Source: Cornus controversa
Lineage: Eukaryota > Streptophyta > Magnoliopsida > Cornales > Cornaceae
Direction: 5' to 3'
DNA length: 64,000 nucleotides
Assembly: GCA_026545225.1 (NCBI GenBank)
Contig: CM048845.1
Coordinates: 31,866,001 to 31,930,000, forward strand
Shown: one piece after another, positions 1-10,740 of the stretch
Numbering within the stretch: position 1 is the first letter of the stretch
How the letters are laid out: each line of letters begins with the position of its first letter
Made by a program: the position numbers and the translations under genes
The notes under the pieces: generated by a model
Told to the model about the DNA's origin: nothing
Databases searched by the model: none
Seen by the model: the letters and a program-made list of their open reading frames with translations, nothing else

Positions 1-1
1 C

Positions 2-3000
2 CTCTTTTCTCTGAGACTTTGGCACATACTTGAAAACTGATTTGCCTTTAGAAGTTTTTGAAGATGACCCAAACTCTTGTGTAACAGCCATAGACTTCTT
101 ACTATCATAATCAAGAGTTCTTTCAGAATGAACTCGAACTTCTTCACCTTTAGGTTTTCCTGTCAAAGGAATTTCTGATGGAAGAACTTCTATCGGTGTA
201 TCAGCGTTCAAGTAAAACTTGGCATCTGCAAAATGTGATTCCACCTCAGCGAATGGCTTATCATCTGCAAACACCACCTTCACACCATTCCTGTAAAATT
301 TGAAACATTGATGCAATGTAGAGGGGACTATACCATTTCCATGGACCCAAGGTCTCCCTAGCAACAGGTTGTAGGAGGTCTTTGCGTCAATGACATGGAA
401 TAGAGTTTCAGCATTTAACTCCCCGATGGTGAGGTGGACCCGAATCATTCCAATTGCTCTCTGCCCTCCTTGATTAAAGCCTTGAATAATTAGACGACTT
501 TGGGCTAACTCATCAACCGTGATGCCAAGATTCTTCATAATAGATTTTGGCATGATGTTCACTGCAGACCCTCCATCAATGAGGATTCGAGTGACTTTTT
601 GTTCCCTAATATATCCAGAAACGAAGAGTGGTCGATTATGTGGCTTTGACCCTAGTTGAAGATCCTCATCAGTGAAAGTGATTGCTGCACAACAAGAGGC
701 ACAAGTCACAGTAGGGGCTCGTTCATCATTACCTTCCAAGGCTTGAGTTTCCTCTTCAGAATCTTCTTCTCCATTCTGCAAGTCAGTTTCGGCAATAGTT
801 ACTGTGTAAACAGTCTGAATTTGATCATCGCTAAAATATCCAGTTGGGAAGAAATCTCGTAAAGTAGCGAGCTTGCGAGAACCGTTGTATGAAAATTCAT
901 CTACTTGGTCATTTTCAATGATTGTCTGTCTCTTCTGAGCTGGTTTTTGAGGGTAACGATGTTGACGCTTCTCTCTTCTTTGCCCCTTGTTGAAATGAGC
1001 AGGTTGTATTGAAGAAGTATATTGCTTTCGTTGCTTCTTCCTGGTCACAAGAGTCCATCCTTCTTCTTCTTGTCTAGATAGCTCTGTATGTGGCACTGGG
1101 ACAATCATTGGCTCTAACGAACCAAACTGGATAATCTTGGTACCGGTCAAGTTAAAAAATTCAGACGTAACGGTAGCGTGATTTGATTCAGCCACTTCAT
1201 CACCGTCCAAAAGAATCTTCCCTTGTTTTGCCAAGGTCATAACCAATTCTTTGAATATGAAGCACTTCTCAATTGGATGACTGACAATACGGTGATACTT
1301 GCAGTATTTTGGGTCATGCACTCGTCCCATCTCCTCCGGGCGTTTGCATTCTGGCAGTTCAATTATTTTTTTTTCGAGTAAAAATTCCAATATACCAAGT
1401 ACATCAGAGTCTGGGAAAGGGTACTCCTTTCTCTCCAACTCCTTGAGTGTGGGACGAGGTTTTTCTTTCTCTTGAAATTTGCTTTGCCTGCCCTCCTCTT
1501 TACTCTTTTCTTTCGCAAAGCTCTTCAATGGTACAGTTGTGACGGCCATAGTCTCCTTGGACACCTTCTTTGATAGCTTATCGTCTTTCTTTCCTTCCTT
1601 CTTATCCTTATGTTGCTCCAAGACAGAAGGGTTCTTTCCACCATGAGCGTTGATGCTGATTTCCATGTCATGTGCACGTGTAGCCAGCTCTTCAAATGAA
1701 CGAGGTTTGATGCCTTGAAGGATGTAGAGGAGTCCCCAATGCATACCCTGCATGCACATCTCGACACCGGAAATTTCTGAGAGTCGATCCTTGCAATCTA
1801 AACTGAGTGCACGCCACCTGTTAATATAATCTGTAACAGGTTCATCCTTCCATTGTTTAGTGTTGGTGAGTTCCATCATGCTCACGGTACGACGAGTACT
1901 GTAAAAGCGATTTAAGAACTCTCGCTCCATCTGCTCCCAACTATCGATTGACTCAGCTTGCAAGTCAGTGTACCAATCGAAGGCATTTCCTTTCAGGGAA
2001 CGGACAAACTGTTTTACTAGAAGATCACCCTCAGTTCCAGCATTATTGCAAGTTTCGACAAAATGAGCGATGTGTTGTTTAGGGTTGCCCTTTCCATCGA
2101 ATTGTTGAAGCTTGGGAGGTTGATACCCAGCTGGCATCCTCATGTTGTCAATTCGTCTTGTGTAAGGCTTCGAATACATGAGCGAGCTTTGAGAAACACC
2201 GCCATACTGTGACCTAATCGTATTAGCAATCATGTCTTGAAGTTGTTGAACAGACAACGAAGCGATAGAGGGAGCAAAACTGGGATGATTTGCCCTTTGC
2301 TCGGATGCGCTTGCATGGTGAGTCTTGTTTGCCATGGCCCCTTGTGGTGTGAAACCGGGAGGGTGTGAGAGTTCTTCACTTGACTCCTTAGATTTCTGAG
2401 CTTCCAACCTATTCATGAGGGAAGCAATCTGCAAGTCTTTTTCTTCGACGGTTTTAGTGAGCTTTTCAATGGCACGAGCCATGGTCGCAAGTTGTTCCTC
2501 TACCGATGCTGTATCGGTCATCATAACTTGCATATTGGTTGATTGTGATTGCGTCTGGGAGTCTAAGTACCTTGGAGAAATCAACTCTCTCGGAGATCCA
2601 GGGGAGGAAATTGAGCGCGATCCCGTACTCGAATGAGAATCCGATATAGAGCGAGATGAGCGTGGTGACATGTCTTTCGAAAAAGAGCCTTCAGAAATTG
2701 GAGGAACTTCTTCAAGACTTGTGGTGTTGAAGTTCATCATCCTCAAGGACTCGAGAGTGATAAATGGCTGGGGGGCTTTTGCACTTGCATGCTTGGTCGA
2801 GTCGACATCCACCCGACTTTGTTTCTGTGCTAGAGAAGTAGTTGCCTTTGTTTTGCTGCGAGTCGTTGGTCCAGTAGCGGTGCTACTACCATTTGATGGA
2901 GCCATAACATTTTTGGTGTCCTTCTTAACGAGAGGGTTGTTGATTGTTGCAACGGCAACGTTCTTAACAACACTCTTTGAGCCTTGACCGAGTTGAACCT

Positions 3001-3013
3001 TCTTGGGGGCCAT
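2..3013 (-). CDS. Ty3-type retrotransposon gag-protease polyprotein, partial at the window edge
   Basis: The frame starts at the ATG at 3013-3011 and stays open for 1004 codons until it leaves the window; I checked the frame at 2135, 1448, 575 and the window edge. It should make the capsid protein and the aspartic protease that cuts the polyprotein. The N-terminal ~300 residues are Ser/Thr/Gln-rich, with a short coiled stretch (VEEKDLQIASLMNRLEAQ). A retrotransposon-gag domain lies at about residues 310-430, with W347 in the segment NAFDWYTDL. A CKYH...C zinc-binding-like segment lies near residue 570. The retropepsin active site is IDGGSAVNIMP, with its Asp at residue 813 and the LLLGRPW motif downstream. 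The DGGS protease and the lack of a classic zinc knuckle are usual in Tat/Retand-like plant elements; that lineage is my inference. The start lies 86 bp after the LTR, as expected. No stop or frameshift is visible, so the element looks young. Reverse transcriptase and integrase would lie outside the window. Confidence 0.9.
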   Translation of the reverse strand, partial: MAPKKVQLGQGSKSVVKNVAVATINNPLVKKDTKNVMAPSNGSSTATGPTTRSKTKATTSLAQKQSRVDVDSTKHASAKAPQPFITLESLRMMNFNTTSLEEVPPISEGSFSKDMSPRSSRSISDSHSSTGSRSISSPGSPRELISPRYLDSQTQSQSTNMQVMMTDTASVEEQLATMARAIEKLTKTVEEKDLQIASLMNRLEAQKSKESSEELSHPPGFTPQGAMANKTHHASASEQRANHPSFAPSIASLSVQQLQDMIANTIRSQYGGVSQSSLMYSKPYTRRIDNMRMPAGYQPPKLQQFDGKGNPKQHIAHFVETCNNAGTEGDLLVKQFVRSLKGNAFDWYTDLQAESIDSWEQMEREFLNRFYSTRRTVSMMELTNTKQWKDEPVTDYINRWRALSLDCKDRLSEISGVEMCMQGMHWGLLYILQGIKPRSFEELATRAHDMEISINAHGGKNPSVLEQHKDKKEGKKDDKLSKKVSKETMAVTTVPLKSFAKEKSKEEGRQSKFQEKEKPRPTLKELERKEYPFPDSDVLGILEFLLEKKIIELPECKRPEEMGRVHDPKYCKYHRIVSHPIEKCFIFKELVMTLAKQGKILLDGDEVAESNHATVTSEFFNLTGTKIIQFGSLEPMIVPVPHTELSRQEEEGWTLVTRKKQRKQYTSSIQPAHFNKGQRREKRQHRYPQKPAQKRQTIIENDQVDEFSYNGSRKLATLRDFFPTGYFSDDQIQTVYTVTIAETDLQNGEEDSEEETQALEGNDERAPTVTCASCCAAITFTDEDLQLGSKPHNRPLFVSGYIREQKVTRILIDGGSAVNIMPKSIMKNLGITVDELAQSRLIIQGFNQGGQRAIGMIRVHLTIGELNAETLFHVIDAKTSYNLLLGRPWVHGNGIVPSTLHQCFKFYRNGVKVVFADDKPFAEVESHFADAKFYLNADTPIEVLPSEIPLTGKPKGEEVRVHSERTLDYDSKKSMAVTQEFGSSSKTSKGKSVFKYVPKSQRKE

Positions 3014-3074
3014 CGATGCAAGCGAGAAAAATCGTTGACAAATTGATTAAGGAGATAGAGATGAGAGGCAGAGA

Positions 3075-3093
3075 GGTCCCACCGGGCGTGCCA
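3075..3093 (-). other. Primer-binding site of the Ty3-type element
   Basis: On the minus strand, six bases after the LTR end, comes TGGCACGCCCGGTGGGACC. It begins with TGG, the complement of a tRNA CCA tail, and is placed where a primer-binding site belongs. I could not assign the tRNA by eye. Confidence 0.6.
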
Positions 3094-3099
3094 GAAATT

Positions 3100-3872
3100 T
3101 GTACACACAAATTTCGTGTCCAAAAATATAGGAACGAAAATGAGTAACAAACAATCGATTTTATTAATTTTAGGAAATGGGTACAATTATCTGTGGTCGA
3201 TTCTTTTATAACAGAGAATCTTCCTCTGATTCAATCTCCTTGATGTTCGGTACAAGGGCTTCGAAAGCTTGTTCTTGAACCGATTGTCACGAGCTTTCTT
3301 CAAAACTTCAGGATTTAGAAAGGCTTGACTGGATTTTCGATCGAGGGCCGATAGAGCTTGATCTCGAACGGTGGATTGAAGGTCTTCAACGAAGAATGGC
3401 ACTTGTGTGGCGTGCTGGATGTTCTTCGTCTTCAGAACTTTGAGGGTTGAAGGTCTTTGAAGTAGAACGGCACTTGTGTGGCGTGCTTGATGTTCTTCGT
3501 CTTCAGAACTTCGAGTGCTGGTTGAGGCAGAGGTTCAGCAGAGCTTTTGTATTCTCTTGAACTCTCTCTGTGTGTCCCCCAAATGTGTAGGGTGGCCTTG
3601 TATTTATAGGCCAAAGGGTGGGAGTTTAATTTGGTAACTCCCCATTAATTGTGTCAATTTCCATAAATAAAGAGATTTTGTCTCATTTTCTATGAAAATA
3701 AATTCAATTTTAAATTTGAATTGTCACACATTTGTTTGAAGGCCTGAATCTTCAGGATTTTGACACGTGTCCGTCGATAGGATCCGCAATCTGAAATTTA
3801 ATTGACCAAGAATGTTTGACTTCTTGACTGATCGGACGGTGATTAGACGATCACAAAATTTATATGTCTACA
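3100..3872 (-). repeat. LTR of the Ty3-type element (5' LTR in element orientation)
   Basis: The LTR is about 773 bp. On the minus strand it begins TGTAGACA at 3872 and ends TGTACA at 3100, so the ends show the TG...CA rule with a TGTA/TACA inverted repeat. A TATA box (TATAAATA on the minus strand, 3601-3608) precedes the presumed transcript start. Inside, a ~67-bp segment is tandemly repeated (about 3377-3444 and 3449-3515; shared core GGCACTTGTGTGGCGTGCT). The other LTR lies outside the window. The five bases just outside, CTCAG (3873-3877), are the candidate target-site duplication. Confidence 0.8.
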
Positions 3873-4815
3873 CTCAGCTCCAAATTAAATTGGTAACCAT
3901 AAGCCAAATCATTATGCTTTAAATGTTAAAACAAATTTAGTTACATTTGACATGGAGCAAGAGCTACTAGTTGACATGAAACCAAATTTCATTGATTTCT
4001 TTTCCCTGCCTTAATATTTAGTTTTGCAAACACTCAAATAGCTAAATGTATCACAAATACATGAAACCCAATCAATGTCATGGACTTCATTTATTCGTTT
4101 TCACATATATCATAACCGAAATGAAATAACCAAATAAAAACAAGTAAAAAAAAAATCAGAATACCCAGTAAAGTGAGAAAAAAGTTTCATGAAGATCAAA
4201 TCTATTAAGAATTATATAAAAAAATCCAAATTATAGCTCTAATCTAACCCACCCCTCTGAGATTTATAATCAAAGATGCATTACAACGGACCTGAATGGT
4301 TCAAACCACAAGAAGAGACTGGATTTTTTCCATTGTTTGGCAGAGCTAGAAGGTAGGTTCAACCTAGTTCCATTCTAGCAATTCCTTATGCTAAGGTGGA
4401 ATCAATTAGATCAAGTTTTAAAGAGTACCCTAAGGTTATTCTAAACAGCCATCGTATTCATTCTAATCAACTTAACACATATATTAAATGTAATCTATTT
4501 AACAGCATGTATAAAAAGCATTTAACTAGTCATTTATTTATTTTATGGTGTATAAGTAGTATCAGCTGTTTAAATAGAGATGTGCCTAGTCTAATGCACT
4601 ATTGTATTAATGGTTTTAGTGTCCAGATTGGGTGGTACTTTGGCTTTAATTGGTGCAATACTCTGTTGGGAAAGCTGTAAAATTAAATGTTGGTAGGTAT
4701 GATATATTGGATTGCCTTTCGCTGGTTTACTTCCCTGTCTTGTTATATTTTGATGGAGGGTGTAGTAGTCCCCTGTCATGTTACCTATGACAACATAACT
4801 GCTACATGAATGCTT
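3873..4815 (+). repeat. 943-bp direct repeat, copy 1
   Basis: Nearly identical to 5196-6138 at an offset of 1323 bp; only a handful of substitutions are seen. It starts exactly at the retrotransposon LTR, so its true left end was probably cut off by that insertion. A 94-codon frame (4396-4680) is conserved in both copies but has no recognisable domain, so I do not call it a gene. The ends do not follow TG...CA, so it is not a pair of LTRs. Confidence 0.9.
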
Positions 4816-5195
4816 CAAATTTTCAAGATAACATATAAAAGAATTAGAAAAAAAATATATATATATAGCAACTTCAGGATATATATCCCATCTCCTCTTG
4901 AATGCCCATTCATTTCGGCATGAAGGATGCCAAATTGACTAACATAACCCACATAGTTGTCCAAAGGAATCCATAAATCCATCAACTTGATTGATCCATT
5001 GCTGCTTCCAAGAGCATGTTTGAATAATTAATGCTAAAATCTAATTTGAAAGGGCTTAACTTTCACAGAATTTGATCATGATGATAGTAGCACAAATTAA
5101 AGCATTTAAGCATAGTTTTCAACAACTCCCCTAGCTTTCAACTAGTACATATGTGATTGAGACTATATAACTCAACATCCATCATATAATTAAAA
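4816..5195. other. Spacer between the two 943-bp repeat copies
   Basis: 380 bp of AT-rich sequence. No gene, RNA or repeat signal was found in it, apart from a short TA run near 4855-4866. Confidence 0.5.
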
Positions 5196-6138
5196 CTCAG
5201 CTCCAAATTAAATTGGTAACAATAAGCCAAATCATTATGCTTTAAATGTTAAAACAAATTTAGTTACATTTGACATAGAGCAAGAGCTACTAGTTGACAT
5301 GAAAGCAAATTTCATTGATTTCTTTTCCCTGCCTTAATATTTAGTTTTGCAAACACTCAAATAGCTAAATGTATCACAAATACATGAAACCCAATCAATG
5401 TCATGGACTTCATTTATTCGTTTACACATATATCATAACCGAAATGAAATAACCAAATAAAAACAAGTAAAAAAAAAATCAGAATACCCAGTAAAGTGAG
5501 AAAAAAGTTTCATGAAGATCAAATCTATTAAGAATTATATAAAAAAATCCAAATTATAGCTCTAATCTAACCCACCCCTCTGAGATTTATAATCAAAGAT
5601 GCATTACAACGGACCTGAATGGTTCAAACCACAAGAAGAGACTGGATTTTTTCCATTGTTTGGCAGAGCTAGAAGGTAGGTTCAACCTAGTTCCATTCTA
5701 GCAATTCCTTATGCTAAGGTGGAATCAATTAGATCAAGTTTTAAAGAGTACCCTAAGGTTATTCTAAACAGCCATCGTATTCATTCTAATCAACTTAACA
5801 CATATATTAAATGTAATCTATTTAACAGCATGTATAAAAAGCATTTAACTAGTCATTTATTTATTTTATGGTGTATAAGTAGTATCAGCTGTTTAAATAG
5901 AGATGTGCCTAGTCTAATGCACTATTGTATTAATGGTTTTAGTGTCCAGATTGGGTGGTACTTTGGCTTTAATTGGTGCAATACTCTGTTGGGAAAGCTG
6001 TAAAATTAGATCTTGGTAGGTATGATATATTGGATTGCCTTTCGCTGGTTTACTTCCCTGCCTTGTTATATTTTGATGGAGGGTGTAGTAGTCCCCTGTC
6101 ATGTTACCTATGACAACATAACTGCTACATGAATGCTT
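5196..6138 (+). repeat. 943-bp direct repeat, copy 2
   Basis: Matches 3873-4815. At its left it reads AATTAAAACTCAGCTCC, uninterrupted, which preserves the state of the retrotransposon target in copy 1. At its right it diverges at 6139 and runs into the upstream region of the NB-LRR pseudogene. Confidence 0.9.
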
Positions 6139-6210
6139 GTCATTTTGAGGCAGGAGTGAGGGTTCATTTGCAGGGATTAAGGCTCGTAAGGCCTCAATTT
6201 TGTTCATCTA

Positions 6211-8911
6211 GTGACTATTATCTCCTCTTCATATGTCAAAAATATGGCTGACCAGACTCAGGAAATCTGTGATGTGATTGCCTGTGTCACAGAAAAGATC
6301 GAGCTCATCAATGCAGAGGTAATAAAGATCTATGACAAGGGATTGAGTGTTACACGGCTTGATTCTTTCACCAGTAATCAGTTTTTTCTCCTCCTTGATT
6401 TGTCCAGAAAGAAGGTTAACCAAGCTAAGGAAATGTTTCATTGCATTAGCGTGGTCATATAGGAGACTAAGCCTATCAAGAAAGAGGCGATGGAAATTTC
6501 CCAAAAGGGATTGAGACTCTCATGGCTTGAGTCTCTTATAGCTGATCAAATCCGTAAAGGGTTTGACATTGTCACAAAAGAGATTAAATCTATTAAGAGA
6601 GAGGTGATGCAGATTTATAAGAAGAAGATGTATGGCAATGGAGCTCCACAAGTTAGAGAGTCTTCGAATGGAGCTTTGACAAGACCCGCTAGCTCCATAG
6701 TAAAGGAAGAAATCATAGTGGGCTTTGATGATGAAACAACAACGATAATGGAGCTGCTTGTTGGAGAACAACAAAAGAAGCTAAAAGTTATTCCAATCAT
6801 TGGGATGCCCGGACTTGGTAAGACTACTTTGGCTATGAAAGTGTATAAAGATCCTTTCATTGAGCATCACTTTCATATTCGTGCATGGACTTGTGTATCT
6901 CAAGTGTACCGGATGAGAGATTTGTTGCTTAACATTTTATGTTCTGCAGATATTCAACTTAAAGTTGAAATTGACCGAAAGAGTGGCAAAGAGTTGGGTG
7001 AAGTCATGTACAAAAGTCTAAAAGGTAAAAAATATCTCATTGTCTTATATGATGTATGGGAGTTTGGGGTCTTGGATGATTTGAAAATATGTTTTCCAAA
7101 TGACAACAATGGAAGCAGATTTATTTACCAATCGACATGTAGATGTAGCAGTGGCTTTGAATGTTGAACCTCACTATTTGCGGTTTCTAAATCCAGATGA
7201 AAGTTGGGATCTACTGCGTCAGAAGGCATTTCGAGGAGGAAGGTACCCTCAAGAGTTGGAGGAAATTGGACAGCATATTGCCAAAAAGTGTCAAGGACTA
7301 CCACTTGCAATTCTTGTAATAGCTGGACTTCTCGCAAAGAAAGACAATGCACAGTGCTGGTGGAGGCATGTTGCACATAGTGTAAGTTCATACATTATTA
7401 CTGATCCAGAGCAATACATGGACACACTAGCACTGAGTTATGATCACTTGCCTCATCACTTGAAACCATGCTTCCTCTATTTCGGAGCATTCCCTGAGGA
7501 CTCTGAAATTTCAGTTTGGAAGTTGATTCTATTGTGGGTTGCAGAGGGATTTATACCGCGAAATCAACAAAAAAGTTTAGAGGAAGTGGCAGAGGATTAC
7601 ATGATGGATCTAATTGATAGAAGTTTAGTGGTTGTTTCCAAAAAAAGGTCTAATGATGAAATCAAAGCATGTCGTGTCCATGGTCTTTTGCATGATTTAT
7701 GCTTGAGAAAAGCGCAGGAAGAGAACCTTTTATGCATATTTCGAGGTATGGACCAAAATGAATTTTTCAATACAAAAATGTCACGTTGCATTTGCATCAA
7801 TGCTGATATTAAATATTTAGCTTATCATAATCACCGCAAATTTGAGAACTATGTTTATTCAAATGATGTTCCTGAGATCCGCTCTTTCCACTCCACTAAG
7901 ATGTTACCTCAGTTTTTTGTGTCATCATTTTGTGGAGCCTTTAAACTTCTTAGGGTGCTGAATGTATCATCTGTCATAATTTCGTTCTTTCCTGAGGAAC
8001 TACAGTTGCTAGTTCACTTGAGATATGTATCCTTTCGTCTTACGGAGCATTATTTTCAACCATCAATATCCAAACTCTACAGACTAGAAACATTTATTGT
8101 CGAAGGAGGATCAACAGGTCGGTTATCTTTTTCATATGATATATGGAAGATGGTGAAATTGAGGCTTCTGTATACAAACCTGTTAATTGAAATCCCTCAT
8201 GTATCCAGTGATGATCACCCCTTTATGTTAGAAGACCTCCAAAACCATAGGTAAATTAGATCTTTGTTGACTTGATGACCGAGTCTTGCATTGGATTCCA
8301 AATCTCAAGAAACTAAAATGTTCTTTTATGGAGTCATTGGGTGGGGGCACTATTTTTCCTAAACTGAATTTTCTAATTCACCCTGAGACTTTGGATGTAA
8401 GTTATGGTGGATTCAGAGGAAATCTTGGAAAATTTCCCCATTTGAATGAGTTTCCCCCAAATCTCAAAAGCTTAACTTTGTCGAATTTTCATCTATCTTG
8501 GAAGGAAATGTCGATCCTTGGAAGGTTACCTAGCCTTGAGGTTCTTAAATTATCATATGAGGCTTTTGATGGACCAAGGTGGGACACAAGTGATGGCTAG
8601 TTTCGCAAACTCAAATTCTTGAAATTTCAATGCCTGGAATTAAGCAATGGAATGCTTCTAGTAATCACTTTCCCAACCTTCAGATATTGGTGCTGGATCA
8701 CTGTAAACAACTTGAGGAGATCCCATCAAGTTTAGGTGATATTTTTACATTGGTGATGATTCGGCTCTGGTATTGTAGAAGCTCAGCAGCATACTCTGTT
8801 ATGCAAATCCAAGAACACCATCGAAACATGGGATATGACGGTCTCAAGATCCTTATCCACCCAAAGAATAATGTGGATGACAATGATGAGGACGAAAGAC
8901 TAGGACGGTGA
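6211..8911 (+). pseudogene. CC-NB-LRR disease-resistance gene of the R1 (late-blight) type, disrupted
   Basis: Intact relatives are cytoplasmic immune receptors: a coiled-coil region, an NB-ARC ATPase switch and leucine-rich repeats that sense pathogen effectors. The N-terminal part has two related modules (ADQTQEICDVIACVTEKIEL and ADQIRKGFDIVTKEIKSIKR), as in R1-like proteins. NB-ARC motifs in order: P-loop GMPGLGKTTLA, RNBS-A FHIRAWTCVSQ, kinase-2 YLIVLYDVWE (first Asp of the usual LDDVWE replaced by Tyr), GLPL CQGLPLAIL, RNBS-D CFLYFGAFPED, and VHGLLHDLC in place of MHD. LRRs follow, ending in an acidic tail. Lesions: in-frame TAG at 6460-6462, a frameshift near 7110-7125 between kinase-2 and RNBS-B, a frameshift near 8243, TGA at 8268-8270, TAG at 8598-8600 and a frameshift near 8630. 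A first ATG may be 6244. The gene appears intronless, as is common in this family. It cannot make a full receptor. Confidence 0.88.
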
Positions 8912-9966
8912 GGATGACTCAAATTAAAGCTGATGAGGATGACAAGAATGACCTATGATACAGTAAGTCAATTATTGTTATTGTGTAATATTACTAAACT
9001 ACTTTTGATGACCCATACCATTGTTGGTCTTCATTCATTTTCTTCCCTTTTTCTACTGTATATTAGTTCTGTCAATTGGTCATCTCATAACATGAAGGAC
9101 TCCCTTTTGTGTAAGCTTGCCATCACAGAATGCATATATTCTAGCTGACTAGAATTGTTGTGATCCACAAGAGTTTATGACAATAATTAGACAACAATGC
9201 CTCATGAAACAGAGGTCCATGTGAAACAGACCTCTGTTTTGCCTGCACTTTATTTCCCCCGGAAATGCAGCTCAAGATAGGAGTTAAATACAAAAAGGAT
9301 GTGTTTGGGTAGTAAAGTTAAAGCCCCCAAAAAAAAAAAAAAAACACTAAATAGAGTTCAATATCACCTGAATGGAGAAGTGTCATTGCTAAGATCAGGT
9401 GGTTTCAGTTTATTACTTGAACAAATGCAACAGTTTCAAAATCTCTCTTTTCATTGTTAATTATAAATAGCCTAGATTTTTTCTTGTGAGTCGTTATTCT
9501 TTTGTATAACTAGGATGGATTTATATGCTGTCTTTGATTCATAGTGTTCTTAAAACTATGCTCGTGTACTATGACTTAATTATATTCTTACTAGAGGGAG
9601 ACGCACAATGCTTGTGCTTCTTGTTATATTGTACATTTCCTTCCTGTTTGTTCAGTTATTCCCCATTCTCGTGTCAGTTAACTCATCATAATCATCTTTC
9701 TTGCTTTCAAGTGGCAAAAGGAAACAAAGCTACTGACCAAATAATCAGAAAATATTTTGGCAGAAAATAATGGTATAGATATAATATGGCATAGGTTAGA
9801 GAGTGGTACACAGTAAGAACATGCTCTTTAGCTCGTAATATAGCTTCTTCTATGCATTCACTTAGAAGTCAAGACAAAGCTCATCCCAAACTCTGAGGCC
9901 TATATTTGTCTCTGAACAAGTAGGACCAGTTTATTTAAAAAAACAACTTCAGTATGTTCGAATAGA
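8912..9966. other. 3' flank of the NB-LRR pseudogene and spacer
   Basis: No gene recognised. About 9040-9285 and 9864-9930 recur at about 10395-10650 and 10665-10735, so the flank was duplicated along with the resistance-gene sequence. A poly-A run lies near 9330-9345. Confidence 0.6.
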
Positions 9967-10392
9967 TGGTCGACAAGGCTAAGGAAATCTGTTATGCATT
10001 TGGCCGACCTCACAGAAGCGGTCAAACTTCTCAAGACAAAGGTAATAAAGATCTACGAGAATGGATTGAGTGTCACATGGCTTAATTTTCTCATGACTCA
10101 TGAATTCTATCTCCTCCTCAGTTTGTCCAGAAAGATTGTTGACCTGGCTGAGAAAATTTTCATAGCTTTGATGGTGTCATAGAAGATAGCAAGCCAATCA
10201 CAGAGATTAAGCAGAAGGGATTGAGACTGGCTTAAGTCTCTAATAGCTGATCAAAAGGTGATGCAGATTTATGAGAAGAAGATGTATGGCATTGGTGTTT
10301 TACAAGTTAGAAAGTCTTCCCATGGAGCTTTGTCAAAACCCACTGGCTCTATCATCAAGGAAGAGATCATAATGGGCTTTGATGATGAAATC
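9967..10392 (+). pseudogene. Relic of a second R1-type NB-LRR copy (N-terminal part only)
   Basis: Matches the start of the 6211-8911 pseudogene, from the first coiled-coil module (TEAVKLLKTKVIKIYENGL) through the KMYGIG segment to MGFDDE just before the P-loop. It carries a TAG near 10180 close to the position of the TAG at 6460 in the first copy, plus further stops and small deletions. At about 10393 it jumps to sequence matching the 3' flank of the first copy (from about 9036). The whole NB-ARC and LRR region, roughly 2.3 kb, is therefore missing. It is a dead deletion derivative. Confidence 0.8.
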
Positions 10393-10740
10393 ATTTTCTT
10401 TCTTTTTTTGCTGTAAATCAATATTGTCAATTGGTTGTCTCATAACATGAAAGGACTCCCTTTTGTGTTGGCCTAACATCCCGGAATGCATAAATTCTAG
10501 CAGAAAAGAATCGCTGTAATCCGCAAGAGTTCATGACAAGAGATTTACAGCAAAGCCTCACGAAACAGAGGTCGGTGTGAAACAGACCATTTCTGCACTT
10601 CATTTTCCTCAGAAATGCAACTCAAGATTGGTGATGTGCAAAGATATTACCTGGATGGAAGATGAGTCAAGACAGAGCTCATCCCAAAGTCTCAGGCTAT
10701 ACTTGAAACATTTTTTCAACTCTGAATAAGTAGGAAAATC
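10393..10740 (+). repeat. Duplicated 3' flank of the NB-LRR relic
   Basis: Shares long matches with 9040-9285 (for example CTCATAACATGAA, GACTCCCTTTTGTGT) and with 9864-9930 (AGCTCATCCCAAA). It marks the end of the second unit of a small resistance-gene tandem duplication. Confidence 0.75.

Noticed and set aside
4396..6003. The repeated 94-codon frame as a small gene
   Set aside because: It is identical only because the DNA is duplicated. It has no domain and no coding signature, and a minus-strand frame overlaps it.
3873..6138. The pair of 943-bp direct repeats as LTRs of one element
   Set aside because: The ends lack TG...CA, there is no primer site or polypurine tract next to them, and the 380-bp spacer has no retroelement sequence.
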